From Anthonomus grandis grandis (taxonomy: Eukaryota; Arthropoda; Insecta; Coleoptera; Curculionidae), in NCBI RefSeq assembly GCF_022605725.1, contig NC_065550.1, positions 8,742,001 through 8,806,000 of the forward strand: DNA of 64,000 bases. Reading direction: 5' to 3'. The stretch's first letter is position 1, and each line of letters begins with the position of its first letter. The notes under the pieces are model-generated. The model was given only the letters and a program-made list of their open reading frames with translations. It was not told where the DNA came from and did not search any database. Made by a program: the position numbers and the translations under genes. Positions 44,546-56,607 of the stretch are shown piece by piece.

Positions 44546-45406
44546 TTATGAATTTTATAATTGACTAAGAATTTATCATGGGTTCTATACTGAAATTTAG
44601 TTGTTTAAAGAAATATGAAAGGTCTTAAAATGTAGAATTACTTGTCTTAAAGCATAATAAAGACTACTGTCAAGTTTGATTCAGATTGAGCTTATTTAAA
44701 TATGTTCAGATATTTAGTATTAAAAAAAAGCTTGACCTAAAAAGAAAAACTAGACTTGGGTCTTCTCACGTAAATGATGAAATCCTAGGTGTATGCTTTA
44801 ACGAATATAGATAACTATAGATAACATATTTAGTACAGATCCATATACAGGCTAGGGAATCAATCATTACACGCAGAACGGTGCTTAAAGGTGAAATATA
44901 GCAGCGCGTATGCATATATTTCGTACGCTCTGCTACTTGCCTGCTACGTCATTGTTGTTCAGTACCACGTTAGTACGCATCTGACTCTGATGGAGGTAAT
45001 TGTATTATTTGCAATAACATTTCGAAAAATATGATGTAAAAGTTCAGGCATTTCTAAAATATTTTTCTGATGCAAGCTTCACATACCTGTTTCTGGTAAA
45101 ATGAAATTGGCATATACAAAGATCTAAATCAGTAAAATATAATAGATCAAAATACCAGCCCAAACATAAATTTTAAGTATACTAAAAACAGAATTGACAA
45201 CTTTTGTGCTCATTTTCCCGAGTCTAATATCAAACAACGGAAGGACTGTGTTTTTGGTGGTAGATGTTGTCCACTTGCATCGCCCGGTTCAATACCACCA
45301 CATAGGACTTAGGCGGCGTGAAGTGGTTCCATGGAACTCACGTTTCGCCGCCATGTCGATGTGTCCGGTTTCCAAAGGCGAAATGGAGTAGTAAAATTAA
45401 TGCATG

Positions 45407-47108
45407 ATGGCGCCCTCACGACCAAAACTTTCCGGAGGTAAACTAGCCTCCCATTCGGATCTCCGGGCGGAGGCTGGTCGGGGGGGTCCATCAGGCGGAT
45501 TTAAAAGCCTAAAAATCAATTTCTGCAACATCAGAGGCCTAAACACCAATATTAATACACCAACACCTGCAATCAAATAAGCCTCACATTCTGGCATTGG
45601 CAGAAACAAAGGTGAAACCTTCAACAACAAATGTTCACCTCATTTATCCTGGATACGATCTACACACCCGATTTCGACTAAACTTTGGATTGGCAGTATT
45701 TGTCAAGAGCGATTTGAGTTGCCAGCGGGAGGAAACGCTTGAACCTGCGGACTTCGACGTTATGTGGTTCAAAATAATAGCCAGTGGAGCCACGAAATTT
45801 ATCTGCTGCATCTACAGACCACCAAGCGACACCCAATATAGGCGGCTCTTTTTGAACCTGGTTGATAGCATTAACCAACTGTAAATTGACTACCCAAGCG
45901 CAGAAATCATCGTCATGGGTGATTTTAACGTTCACAATATCAACTGGCTGCGCTTCTGCAACAAAAACGACGATGAAGGACGAGAAGCTGTGGAGGAACC
46001 TACCAGAATCCCCGATCGAGACGGCGAGTTCGCGAGTGTCCTAGATCTGGTCTTGGCTTCAGACCCTGACTCGTACACTGTATCAGTACAGGCCCCCCTA
46101 GGAACATCGGACCACAAATTGATAACAGTCTCTTGCCAGTTGGATGTTAAAACGCAGGATCCTCCGATGCTGCGGAAGGTATGGCACTATAAATCAGCAG
46201 AGTGGAACCATCTTCGGGAATTTTATCGCTCATTCCCTTGGAAAGAAGTCTGCTTTAGAACCAATAACATCTCAGAATGTGCAAACCAAATTACAGAGAC
46301 GATCTTAGCAGGAATGGAAGCTTATATCCCTTTTTCTACTAAATGCAGATCAAACAATAAGCAATGGTTCAACCTGAATTGCAAAAAGGCAGTAAACACT
46401 AAAAACGCAGCATATTGCAAATGGCGTCAACATCCTTCCTTCGAAAATTGGAGAAACTTTTTAACCTCCAGAAATAGCTGCAAGCAAATTATTGATGAAT
46501 GCAAAGAGAGTCACAACAACAGGATCAAAAACAAATTGCTAAACTGCCCAAATGGAACAAGATCTTTCTGGTCGGTATCGAAAGCCGTTAGTCAAGGATT
46601 TGCTAAGTCGGCCTTGCCACCCCTAACAGCAGATGATGGTTCTATCGCGGTAACAGCAAGGGAAAAAGCCAACTTACTGGGTAAACTCTTCGCGTCCAAT
46701 TCTACTCTGCACTCGCAAGGCAAAACACCGCCATATTTGCCAAGGGTGAATTCATCGATGGGAGAAATTTCGTTTCCCCAACGAATTATAAATAAAATTC
46801 TGAAAAGCGTAGACACCAACAAAGCTTCTGGACCCGATGGAATTTCAGCCCTAGTACTAAAACGTTGTGCAGACGAATTGACTCCTCCCTTATGTAGACT
46901 GTTCACGGCATCGTATAAACAGGGCTCATTTCCAACAAGCTGGAAAACTGCTCAAGTGCAAGCTGTACCCAAAAAGGGTAAGAAGACGATGCCGTCCAAT
47001 TACCGCCCGATTGCACTAGTTCCAGTAATATCGAAGATTATGGAGAAAGCAGTCAACCAACAACTGTTAAGATATCTGGAATCATTTGGACTAATCAGCG
47101 ATCATTAA
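45407..47108 (+). pseudogene. LINE ORF2: endonuclease and start of RT
   Basis: Opens MAPSRPKLSGG and reaches NFCNIRGLNTNIN, the endonuclease start. A frameshift near 45555 leads to HILALAETKVK, LAVFVKSDLS and CIYRPPSD. A TAA at 45882-45884 interrupts; the same frame then gives VMGDFNVHNINW and LGTSDHKLI, completing the endonuclease. After a linker the RT begins with NKASGPDGISALVLKRC and MPSNYRPIALVPVISKIMEK. It stops at 47106-47108, TAA in place of the glutamine of the usual DHQYGF motif. ORF2 nicks target DNA and primes reverse transcription there. Confidence 0.85.
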
Positions 47109-48327
47109 TACGGCTTCCGAAAGCTTAGATCCACCGGCGATCTTCTGGCTTACGTCACACACTTGTGGACGGAATGGAGAAGCACGGCGAGTCCCGCTCA
47201 GTCGCTCTTGACATTATCAAGGCATTTGACAGAGTGTGGCATGAGGGACTATAACCAAGCTCTCCTCAATCGGCATACAAAACTCATTATTGAATTGGAT
47301 CAAAAGTTTTCTTGAACAACGAACAATCCAAGTAGCCGTCGATGGACACCTCCCCGACAAATTTAACATTAACGCTGGAGTACCTCAAGGATGCATTCTA
47401 TCCCCCACCCTTTTCTTGATATATATCAACGATTTGCTAGGAACCACTGTCAATCCAATCTACAGCTTTGCGGACGATAGCACACTTATTTCCACATTTA
47501 AGTCCGCCAAACCAACGACAGCCGCAACTTCTCAGAATCTTAGGCAGCAACAAGTAGCTTCAACCAACAACGATATTAGAACAATCTTGGAGTGGGGCGG
47601 TAACAATCTGGTCAATTTTAACGCTAAAAAAACGCAGGCTGCAGTATTTACGATGAAGACTAACGTTGATGGCCCGGAGCTGGTTATGGCAGGAAAAACA
47701 TTGCCAATGAAATCATCTTTACATCTTCTAGGAGTCGAAGTCACCAACAGTGTGTCCCGGCATGACCACGTTGCTGAGATCGCCAGGGCAGCATCCAAAA
47801 AACTCGGAGTGCTTTTCAAAACGAAAAGACTGTATACACCAGAACAGCTGCTGACTCTTTATAAGGCTCAAATACGCCCTTCCCTCGAGTATTACTCGCA
47901 TGTCTGGAGCTCTGCACCCAAGCATAGTTTAAAGCTGCTAGATTCTATACAGAAGAGAGCTATTCGTCTTATCGACAAACCAGAACTGACAAAGAGTCTG
48001 GATAGTCTGGAGCACAGGAGAAAGGTGGCTGATCTCTGTTTATTCTACCGTTATTATCACGGTAAGTGCTCCTCTGAGCTGGCAGGCCTGATTCCACCCA
48101 GGGCTGTTCCGGCAAGAAGGACGCGTCTAGCAGTGGCGGCTCATCAACATCGAGTCCACCTGCCTACCCCAAGAACGTCGCTGTATCGGGACTCATTCAT
48201 CTGGAGAACATCTTCTTTGTGGAACGAGCTTCCACCTCACATATTTCCCGACGCATACAACCTGCAGCGATTCAAGATAAATGCCCACAAATATCTTCGC
48301 GCAAGCACCACTCCAAGAGTGACATAG
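47109..48327 (+). pseudogene. LINE ORF2: RT palm to C-terminus
   Basis: YGFRKLRSTGDLLAYVTHLW follows the stop. Two frameshifts (near 47165 and 47253) bracket EKHGESRSVALDIIKAFDRVW. From 47290 the frame is open: FLEQRTIQVAVDG, NAGVPQGCILSPTLFLIYIND, catalytic SFADDSTLIST, then LKLLDSIQKRAIRLID and SFIWRTSSLWNELPPHIFPD, a C-terminal signature of this LINE group. Catalytic residues are retained. Confidence 0.85.
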
Positions 48328-48856
48328 GACTTTTCTCTTGTGCTTGTGTTTACCATAAAAAAAAAAAATAAAAAAAAGCCATGTAATAGAAAAGAAAGAA
48401 ATCATCTGAAAATACAATATTTTGTAAAAAAACTTAATTTTAATTTGCTTTTTGATTTTATAAAAATCCATTCATCGCTACTGGTTTTCGGAAACTACCT
48501 GAGTTTTGGAATATTTGAAACATTTTTAAAGAAATATTTGAAAAAAATACACCCATCTTTTTTCCAAATACAAATAGTAAATAGTAATAGTTTTATGGTC
48601 TAGACCGGAATCGGTCTATTTTCAAATGTAATTGATTGCCTTCATAAAATCATTTAATAATTTGAACTCTTTTGGAAGGACTATGAGCAGCCATAAAAAG
48701 TTGAAAAAAAAAAAAGAAGAGCGTTTTAAAATTCAACAGAGCAGCCAGCAAAATAAGGCAACCCGACATTATTATTGATATTTTGTAAAAAAATAAAAAG
48801 GGAACGCAGTGTAAGCATTATTTTCCATAATGCATAATCTTCAGCTCCCCAACCTG

Positions 48857-49756
48857 TAAAGCTATGTTGATTGTTTAGTATATTAAACCTCTCGCATGAT
48901 TTACTTTTGATATAACATAGAAAGATCCGAGAGCACCGAATTTTCGCAGCTGTGCACTAGTAATATAAGACCAATATGTTGTATTATAGTAATAGATCGC
49001 GAATAGGTCACAATGTAACTTTGAGTGATTGAATTATTAATGGCATTGATTATTGACATTAATTAAAATTTGGCAAAAATAATACAGCTTAAACCGTAAA
49101 AAACACTTTGTTATTGAGAAAATTACAGCTTAGAGGTTGATATTTATGTAACCTGCCTCTTGTTGCTCGGCACTTTGCTACTCTGTCACTACTATCTGAA
49201 GCTCTGCTCAGGAGCACTTAGTTTTCTAATGCACCTAAATAATAAAATTTATACCAAAAGCTATTAGCTACAATAAAAAATTAATACCGTACTCCCTTGC
49301 CTTGTCACAATTGCGATATTTATTTTTTTTTTGTTTTAATAAATGAAAGGTATTTTATAAATTTAAATAAGATATAAGATTTCTGTGTCTACATATATAA
49401 ATTGATATCCAAATCGCCTCTAAGATTTCTTCAACAATTATATGAAAATTTACATTTAAAAAAAATCTTACTTAAAAACATTTTTGGTTTAAAACGGTTA
49501 AGTAATCACTATCACATCTTTGTATATTATTTAGTTTATATCTACACCTTATATATTAAAAGCAGATAAACAATTTTTCTCTGAGATATTTTGCAAAAAT
49601 TGAAAGGAAAGATAATTACAATCTTTTCCTATTTAATATCTCAAATCTTAAAAAAAGGTGAAATATCTTCTAAGCTAAATTCAACCTTCACCTACATTGA
49701 ACATCACAATAAAACAGTGCAAAATAATTGACGTTTTACGTCTTTATAACACTGCT
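48857..49756. other. Gene-free AT-rich stretch
   Basis: No gene was recognised. It may include an LTR belonging to the gypsy tail to its right (sense strand starting TGTTATAAAGACG at about 49757 going left). Confidence 0.3.
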
Positions 49757-50010
49757 CTCCTCTCAAGTTTCATCATCCTGATCAATCATCATCGCCAGGG
49801 TCAAAGTTGGGGTTATAGAATATTATAAAGGAGTGTTAATCCAATATATTATTGTATGGTTGTTGATTAGATCCAACTGAGTCATGATAGGGTGCCAACC
49901 GAACGGCGTTTACAACTTTTTTCTCCATTGTTTGAACTCGTTGGATCCGGTACATTGTTGATTCTGGTGACCATATAAAATAAATATTCCCAATACTTCT
50001 GGAGCTCTAG
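49757..50010 (-). pseudogene. Ty3/gypsy integrase tail remnant
   Basis: The minus strand encodes YFIWSPESTMYRI and QTMEKKVVNAVRLAPYHD, resembling the end of a gypsy integrase, followed by PNFDPGDDD and a purine tract GAGAGGAGAGCAG next to TGTTATAAAG, a plausible 3' LTR start. The rest of the element is not visible. 50011-50639 shows nothing else certain. Confidence 0.35.
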
Positions 50011-50639
50011 TATTCAATTTTTGTAAGATTCATCGCCAGGTGAAATCGAAATGGGTAATGGGTCTATTTAAAATATGTTTTTGGTTGGATTGATTCATTT
50101 ACGTATTTTACTTCTATAGTAGTATGTACTTCAATTTGACATTAATTGTTCTAGATAATTAATTATTGGAGAATAATTCTATAAATCTGAAATACATAAA
50201 AAAGTCAGTCATTGCGAACAGGGTACGGAATCTGCCTTTTATAAAAAATCCTTTTTATAATAGAAAAGGGTCTCTTTTTAAACTAGGCTTTGTTCCCCAC
50301 ATCCCTTGGTCTACTTTCAAGTATAACATTTCTTTTACTTATCTTAGTGTTCGAAATGAACATAGAAGTTTTCAATTCCCTCTATTATTATTAAAATAAA
50401 CAGTCTTAAAAGTAACTATTTATTATTATTAATTTAGTAAGCCAATAAATTTAGAGGAATTAAGGGGAAATTGTTGAATGTGCCAATTCCCTTTCAGGGC
50501 TTTTCTGATAGGTTAACTTATAGTTTAGCCAAAAATGGAGGTCTGGTTAAGACTTTGATTTAAGGAATTTATTTTTGTTAAGTTCATAACGTGTTAATTT
50601 AGATTATGCAATACACAATATAATAAATACTTTGAGAGT

Positions 50640-50906
50640 ACGATTCTGTGTGGGTTGTACACTGATGTATGTAACTTCTGCATTAGAAAAATAGAAAAAT
50701 ATTTTAGAAATGCCTGAACTTTCGCGTAATGTTTTGCGAACTTTTATTGCAAGTAATACAGTTATGCTAATCAAAGTCAGACGCTTACTAACATCGTACT
50801 CAAAGACAACAACGTAGCAGGCAACTAGCAGAGCGCACGAGTTGCATGATTGCCATATTTCGCCGTTAAGCACCTCTCTGTGCGTAATGATCGATTCCTT
50901 AACCTG
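50640..50906 (+). mobile_element. Mariner-like element copy 4, partial
   Basis: Inverted relative to copy 2: the reverse complement begins CAGGTTAAGGAATCGATCATTACGCA-like text at 50906 and matches 44848-45080 (AAGTTCAGGCATTTCTAAAA occurs in both). Only this end is present. TA follows at 50907. Confidence 0.7.
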
Positions 50907-51730
50907 TATACAGAGTGGCGTAAGACCTGCATAGATTTGTGATCACAATTTTGTTATGCTGTACATTGCATATTAAAAACTAAAGCGTTATTCTTATTAA
51001 AATAAAATATAAACTCTAATAAAAATAAAATCTAAACATTATAAAAAAATAGAAAATAATAAACAAATAATTCTTTAAATAAAAGGATCAAAAAGACCCA
51101 ATTCTTTAGACTTGCAAAAGAGTTTAAGATAAAATGGAATTGGCAGATTCAACAATTTTGTTTTTTAACTCCGCTAAATTCGTTGGCCTACTATTATGAT
51201 GTTTATAAATAGTCTCCTTAAGATAACCCTAAATAAAAGTCATTTGGTGATAAATTGGGAGATCTTGGTGGCCATTTAATATTGCCAGTCCCACTAATAA
51301 ACCGGTTAGAAAAAGTATTTGTTTAAAAATTTTTCACTCTGACCGCATTATGAGCAGGAAAGCCATCTTGTTGAAAATAGACTTCCTCAGAAAATAGATC
51401 CCAGGTCTATATCAGAGACGAGTTGAATGGTAGGAAGAACTTGGTTTTTTAGCAGTCTCAGGTATTTTTCGGCGTTCAAAATACCATCAATGAAAAATGG
51501 CCCAATAATATGGTAGCCCAAAATACCATCCAAATTCAAATACATTTAACTTTTGACGTACTGAGTACTTCCGTGCTTGCTTTCCTGAGACTAGTAACGA
51601 ACAAGGGAAGGATTGTGTTTACCACATAATGGAAAAGAGAACTCATCTGAAAACAAGATATTTTCTAAGAAATTTTCATTTTCATTTACCTTTTCCATCA
51701 TGATTTTACAATCTTTCTGTATCTTTGTAA

Positions 51731-52753
51731 TCTTGCTGTATCTTTATAAGAAAAGATATAGAGGCCACACCGCTGTGGGAGTTTTGTGACAGGGACACAG
51801 CGGCGGTCAAAGTACAAATCAAAACAGCGGAGAGGAGCTACGATACAATAATAGTATCAGCATACTTTCCGCACGATCAACAAGGGGAACCACCTCCGAC
51901 AACAGTTCGGAGGTTGATAGACCATCAAAGATTGGAAAACCTTATAATAGGCTGTGACGCCAATGCTCACCATACTATCTGGGGAAACACTGGAACAAAC
52001 AAACGAGGCGAATCATTATTAAATTACTGTGCTGCCTCCGGTCTAAATATACTTAATGTGGGGGAGGAACCGACCTTCGTCAACATACTCCGCAGAGAAG
52101 TAATTGATCTAACCATTGGCAAGGGACGCATCTGCGACCTCGTTAAAAAATGGCATGTATCTGACGAACCAAGTTTGTCGGATCACAGGTACATAAGATT
52201 CGATCTAGAATCTATGGATACAAATCCGGAGACCTACAGGAACGCCAGGAAAACGGACTGGGACCTCTTCAATGAGATACTAGGACGCGAACTGGAAAAC
52301 TGTCCAACGGAGGCAAAAGACAATGTAGAGCTCGAAGTGCTGACAGAGTCAGTCACTGAGGCTATTAAAATTGCTTTTGAAAACTCATGTCCACTAAGCA
52401 AACCGCGTCAAGCAGGGAACACCTCATGGTGGAACCAAGAATTGGGCGAGCTAAGGAAGACAGTAAGAAAGCTTTTTAACAGAGCCAAAAGAACTGGCGA
52501 GTGGAATCTATACAGACAACACTTAACCAGGTACAATGATGCTATAAAAAGAGCAAAGAAAGAAGGGTGGAGGAAGCTATGCCGGGACCTAACAGAGACA
52601 CCAGCATATGCTAGACTCCACAAGGCAATATCCAACCCAACCCAACCCAACCCAACCAGAACATACCCAGGACCCAACTCCTATCATTCCGAACAGGGGC
52701 AAAACGGAACACTGGGAACTAGCGAAAAAGGTAGTAACCTACGAGAAGGTTAA
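51731..52753 (+). pseudogene. LINE endonuclease C-terminal part and linker
   Basis: Open from 51731 with no start codon because of 5' truncation. LIIGCDANAHHTIWGNTG, EPTFVNILRREVIDLTIG and SLSDHRYIRFDL are the endonuclease catalytic blocks. A linker with TSWWNQELGELRKTVRKLF follows. A (CCCAA)n expansion at 52627-52656 throws the RT into another frame; beyond it this frame runs on without meaning to 52753. Confidence 0.85.
52627..52657. repeat. Short (CCCAA)n pentanucleotide repeat
   Basis: About five tandem CCAAC/CCCAA units inside the LINE coding sequence. The overlap of two reading frames here shows that a unit-number change caused the frameshift. The complement is TTGGG. Confidence 0.8.
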
Positions 52754-54272
52754 ATGGGCGATAAATTCCTTCAAACCATTTAAATCTCCCGGAATGGATG
52801 GCATAATGCCAGTCATGTTACAGAGGGGTAGCGAACTGCTGCTGCCTGCACTATGTAAAATAATGCGGGCAAGTCTAGCCACGGTGCATATACCAGAGAG
52901 TTGGAGGGAAGCAAAAGTAGTATTTCTACCAAAGACGGGACGCGACTCCTATGCGAAACCTAAATCCTTCCGACCAATCTGCCTTACATCATTCCTCCTA
53001 AAAACAGAGGAAAAGCTCATAGAAAGGCATATCAGGGACAATGTATTACGGGTCAACCCTCTACATCAACACCAGTATGCCTACCAAACAGGTAAATCTT
53101 GCGAATCAGCGATTCACGAGATAACCCAGAGGGTCGAACAATCTCTGAACAACAAAGAGATCGCCCTAGGAGCTTTCTTAGATATTGAGGGAGCATTCGA
53201 CAATACATCATATGACTCAATCAACCGTGCGATAGCAGCACGAGGAATACATCCCATGATTGGCGGCTGGATAACCCAAATGCTAAATCATAGGAAAGTA
53301 GCAGCAAATCTCAACAGCACAACGGTTAAGGCCAAAGTGTGCAGGGGAACACCGCAAGGGGGCGTACTGTCACCGCTGCTGTGGAACCTTGTATCGGACA
53401 GCTTGCTGACACGACTGGAGAGGCAGCTTATCCTTGCTATAGGATATGCTGACGATATAGTCATCCTTACACGAGGGGGTAGTCAGGCTTATGTATTTGA
53501 AAAAATGCAAAGAGCCCTGACTACTGTCGAGCACTGGTGTGAGGAAGAAGAACTAAGGGTAAATCCCACAAAAACTACTCTGGTTTCCTTTACCAAAAGA
53601 AGGAAACTAGAGCCCATTAGAAACATAAAATTTTATGGAGAAAATCTGCGACTTAAAGACGAGGTCAAATATCTAGGTATAACCCTGGATAAAAAACTCA
53701 GCTTCAAGAAACATGTAATCCAGGCTACAAATAAAGACACGAAAACTCTTATGTACTGTAAGAGAATGTTCGGTAGATCATGGGGACTGTCACCAAAAAT
53801 GGTAGATTGGATGTACACGACAATGGTTAGACCCATCATTACATACGCAGCACCTATATGGTGGCATGCGGCAGAAAAGAGGACTGTAATACAGATACTC
53901 AACAAAACACAACGAATAGCATGTCTGGGCATAACAGGAGCGATGTCAACAACGCCGACTGCTGCCCTAGAGAACCTGATAGGACTAAGCCCGCTACACT
54001 TAGTGGTACGGGCTGAAGCTATAACGGGGGCGAAAAGACTGCTGTCAAATGGCGCAACAATCCTATCGAAAGATGGGCACAATGCCTTATTTGACAAGAT
54101 ACAGGACCTTGGGCGCCTGGCCCTAAGAACAGACAGAACCAAGGTCACATACCTAGACAACCTTTTATCATCAAAGAAAAAAGGGGACCACTGGACGCAG
54201 AAGCGAACAGGCTCAGGCAAAGAGGTTACTCAGTATGGCACACGGCAACCAAACGATCCAAGATCGGGGTAG
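52657..54272 (+). pseudogene. LINE reverse transcriptase, open frame
   Basis: About 540 codons. PFKSPGMDGIMPVMLQRG, YAKPKSFRPICLTSFLLKT, QYAYQTGKSCESAIHEITQR, ALGAFLDIEGAFDNTSY (first aspartates), RGTPQGGVLSPLLWNLVSD and catalytic IGYADDIVILTRG, then ELRVNPTKTTLVSFTKRRKL and KYLGITLDKKLSFKKH. Active-site residues are complete. The frame passes an A-run at 54177-54182, after which the continuing protein lies in the -1 frame. Confidence 0.9.
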
Positions 54273-55078
54273 CTGTGGGCATGGTGGAGGACGAACAACA
54301 GGGCAGACAACTCATGCTAAACCTGGGCCTCGAAACAACAAATTTACAGGCAAGCATAATAATAGGAATTCAAACCTGTGTCCAACTAATGAGAGAAGGG
54401 CTGCCAAGAGGCAAAACCTTCGCAATTTTCACAGGAGACCAGGCTGCAACACTTGCACTACAACAGTTCGAGACTAAGTCAAGGACTGTCCAAAGCTGCT
54501 GGGAGGATCTCAGGAACCTCGCCGAAGCGCAAAATAGGCCAGAGATAATCCTAGCAGAGAATATGGGCAACAATAAGGCTGCAAGAAGGGCTATCCAACT
54601 TGCAACCCAGAGAGCCAGCAACAGCCTGGTAGGCCCTGAACCAACATGTTATGTCAGCGATAAGACCTGGAAGAGGGAAATCGGCAACTGGCTAACAAAC
54701 CAGAACAAATTCTACTGGGAGCAGCTGCCAAAGATGGAACAATCCAAACAACTTATAGGCAGCCCACCCTTCAAGAAGGGTGAGAACATACTGGGCCTCT
54801 CCAGACAACAACTGCGAAGGGTCGCAGGGCTACTTACAGGCCATGCACACAGCAGGAAACACCTGCATACGCTAGGGAAATCAGTTACCTCGCTATGTAG
54901 GGGATGCAATGAGGAGGACGAAACAACTCTTCACATACTGTGCTTCTGTGAAGCATTTAATCAAACCAGGGCAACATTCCCGGGGGAAGAGAAACCCGCA
55001 CCAGAGGGTATAAGAAATCTACCACTGGGCACAATCCTGGACTTCCTTGAAGCTACAGAATTGAACCTGTGGGACTAA
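54184..55078 (+). CDS. LINE RNase H-like domain without active site, and C-terminal zinc motif
   Basis: In the frame entered after the A-run: GPLDAEANRLRQRGYSVWH, then an RNase H-like region. Compared with what I know of LOA/R1 RNase H, the TDGS aspartate is replaced (HTATKRSKIG), the QAE glutamate reads NLQASIII, TDSQ reads FTGDQAAT, and WVPGH...NExAD reads LAENMGNNKAARRA. The flanking VGPEP, WL..Q and LR...GLLTGH blocks stay well conserved. It ends with a cysteine/histidine motif (LCRGCNEEDETTLHILCFC). The frame is open to a natural stop at 55076-55078. Confidence 0.75.
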
Positions 55079-55911
55079 ACATATGGGACACAATAGGACT
55101 GCTTCTTAGCAGACCGCAGTGTAGGGAGCCACAAGGCACCACCCAGCGGTGGAGTTTTAGTGGATATAGGACGAAACAGACTCGACACTGAGTCCCACAC
55201 TACTGGGGGCGGCGCCGCGTAACCAGTGTTCATAAAGAATTTCTCCACCGACCCCAAAAAACAAAAAAAAAAAAAAAAAATGATTTTACAAAATGACATT
55301 CTTCATCACTGGTCTTCAGGAAACACCTCCTAAGTTCTGAAATATTTAAAACATTTGTATCCATGTTTTTTCCAAAAACTCATCACAGTTTTATAATGCA
55401 TACCCAGTTCCTCTCCAACATTTCTGCTCGATCGTATTGAATCCAAATTTCTTCCGCCGTTCTATCTCCTCGACCCTTTCAATAGGTAATTCTTGAGCTT
55501 TGATGTGATAATTTCTATATTCTTGAAGGCAAAAAGATGCCTCAAAATTTGACACAACATTTTAAATAGTTTTAGCACAAGGAAAGGAACCGGTCTATTT
55601 TCAAAATTTACTGAGGATAAATCCCTGTCCGTAAATTGTCCTGCCGAATGGCTTCCATAAAGCCATTAATGAAATAAACTTTTTTGGAAGGGGTATAAAA
55701 AGCCATAATGATAAATATATAAAAAAAGCGCCTTAAGACTCAACATTGCAGTATGCAATCATACAGTAAAATGAGGTCTGCTGATTGTGCCGTGCCGAAA
55801 ATAGCTAATCAGACTATCGGAATCCGCCGTGCCGCTTATCAACCAGAAAGTAAGCGAGAACCGGTGTTGCCATTTATAATGCCTATGTGTAGTCTTCTAT
55901 TCGCCAATCTG

Positions 55912-56600
55912 TATATCTGAGCTAGCTGGGCTACTTTTTAATGCTTTACGTTATTTGATAACCTAAATTTATACTATAATAACCTAAATTAGGACCTCGT
56001 AGTTTCATTATTCTGGATTTTTTGTACTTGCTTTGACTTTTCACTGTTATCTCTTGAATATATTAGTTACCATCAGCAAGAAGAAGGCAAAGTTTTCCAA
56101 GATCTTTCGAATATTCTATGTGTTTATAAAATGAATAATTTTTTTTTAGATTTGTTGTTTAATCTTAAAAATAATTCAAAGGCCAGTCAACTCGAGTCAG
56201 GTGAAACTATCGTGATCTGATGCTGAAAATAAAAAGAATGTATCATTAAGTTTTTTAAAGCTGAGCTGCGTTACAATAATATAAGTGTTCAACTTTAGAT
56301 TTTTTAAATTATTGTAGATGTTTTTTTCTTATTTTCTGACAACAATTTCGCTGTAAAACTTAATAAAAAATGTAGTACTAGTTTAAATCTTTCGGAACCC
56401 ATATCAAAAACTATGTGACTGCTTATTTTTAATATACTCCTGAAAATGTCATTTTCTGGTAAGTGAAAAATATGCTGATTAGTAAAACTACTTTTTTAAT
56501 TTATTTTATCTATAACCTCTTCAGTCCCAAGGAATTGTTTAACTTTTTTTTGTGAAACTTTTAATAAAATTGGTTTATTAGGATTTAAAAAAAGCAAAAA
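55912..56600. other. Gene-free AT-rich stretch
   Basis: The right portion may be 3' flank of the piggyBac-like gene; TTCAGTCCCAAGGAATTG at 56521-56538 looks like a possible subterminal motif, but no partner was found on the other side. Confidence 0.3.
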
Positions 56601-56607
56601 AAAATCT

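Larger units (their letters stand above)
45250..48375 (+). mobile_element. CR1/L2-type non-LTR retrotransposon
   Basis: Plus-strand element with a 5' region (45250-45406), a broken ORF2 with endonuclease and RT, and an A-rich tail near 48357-48376. CCAT occurs on both sides of the tail (about 48353 and 48377), compatible with a short target duplication. ORF1 is absent, so it is probably 5'-truncated. Confidence 0.8.
44848..48856 (-). mobile_element. Mariner-like element copy 2 with LINE inserted
   Basis: Ends TA|CAGGCTAGGG at 44848 and CCAACCTG|TA at 48856, related to copy 1. 44848-45250 and 48376-48856 are transposon sequence. The first-half transposase region with the QNG/QQDG motif is missing here. 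The LINE at 45250-48375 is inserted where copies 1 and 3 read GTATTTCCCACGTAATGG or a close variant. Confidence 0.75.
51711..55280 (+). mobile_element. LOA/R1-type non-LTR retrotransposon with RNase H-like domain
   Basis: Flanked by a perfect duplication TGATTTTACA(A) at 51701-51711 and 55281-55291, with an 18-nt poly(A) tail before the second copy. It is 5'-truncated inside the endonuclease domain. The 3' untranslated region is 55079-55262. The perfect duplication and long open frames suggest a recent insertion. Confidence 0.9.
51000..55911 (-). mobile_element. Mariner-like element copy 3 with LINE inserted
   Basis: The right end CCAATCTG|TA is at 55911; the left terminal repeat is lost. 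The minus strand keeps FQQDGFPAHNAVRVK near 51320-51365, with the catalytic aspartate. 51000-51710 and 55291-55911 align with copy 1. The LINE at 51711-55280 interrupts it. The neighbouring copy 4 fragment may reflect a rearrangement. Confidence 0.75.

Noticed and set aside
50166..50399. 77-codon plus-strand frame in a gene-free stretch
   Set aside because: No motif, splice context or homologous copy; expected by chance in 64 kb.
53633..54220. 195-codon minus-strand frame opposite LINE RT
   Set aside because: Shadow of the reverse transcriptase gene, without motifs.
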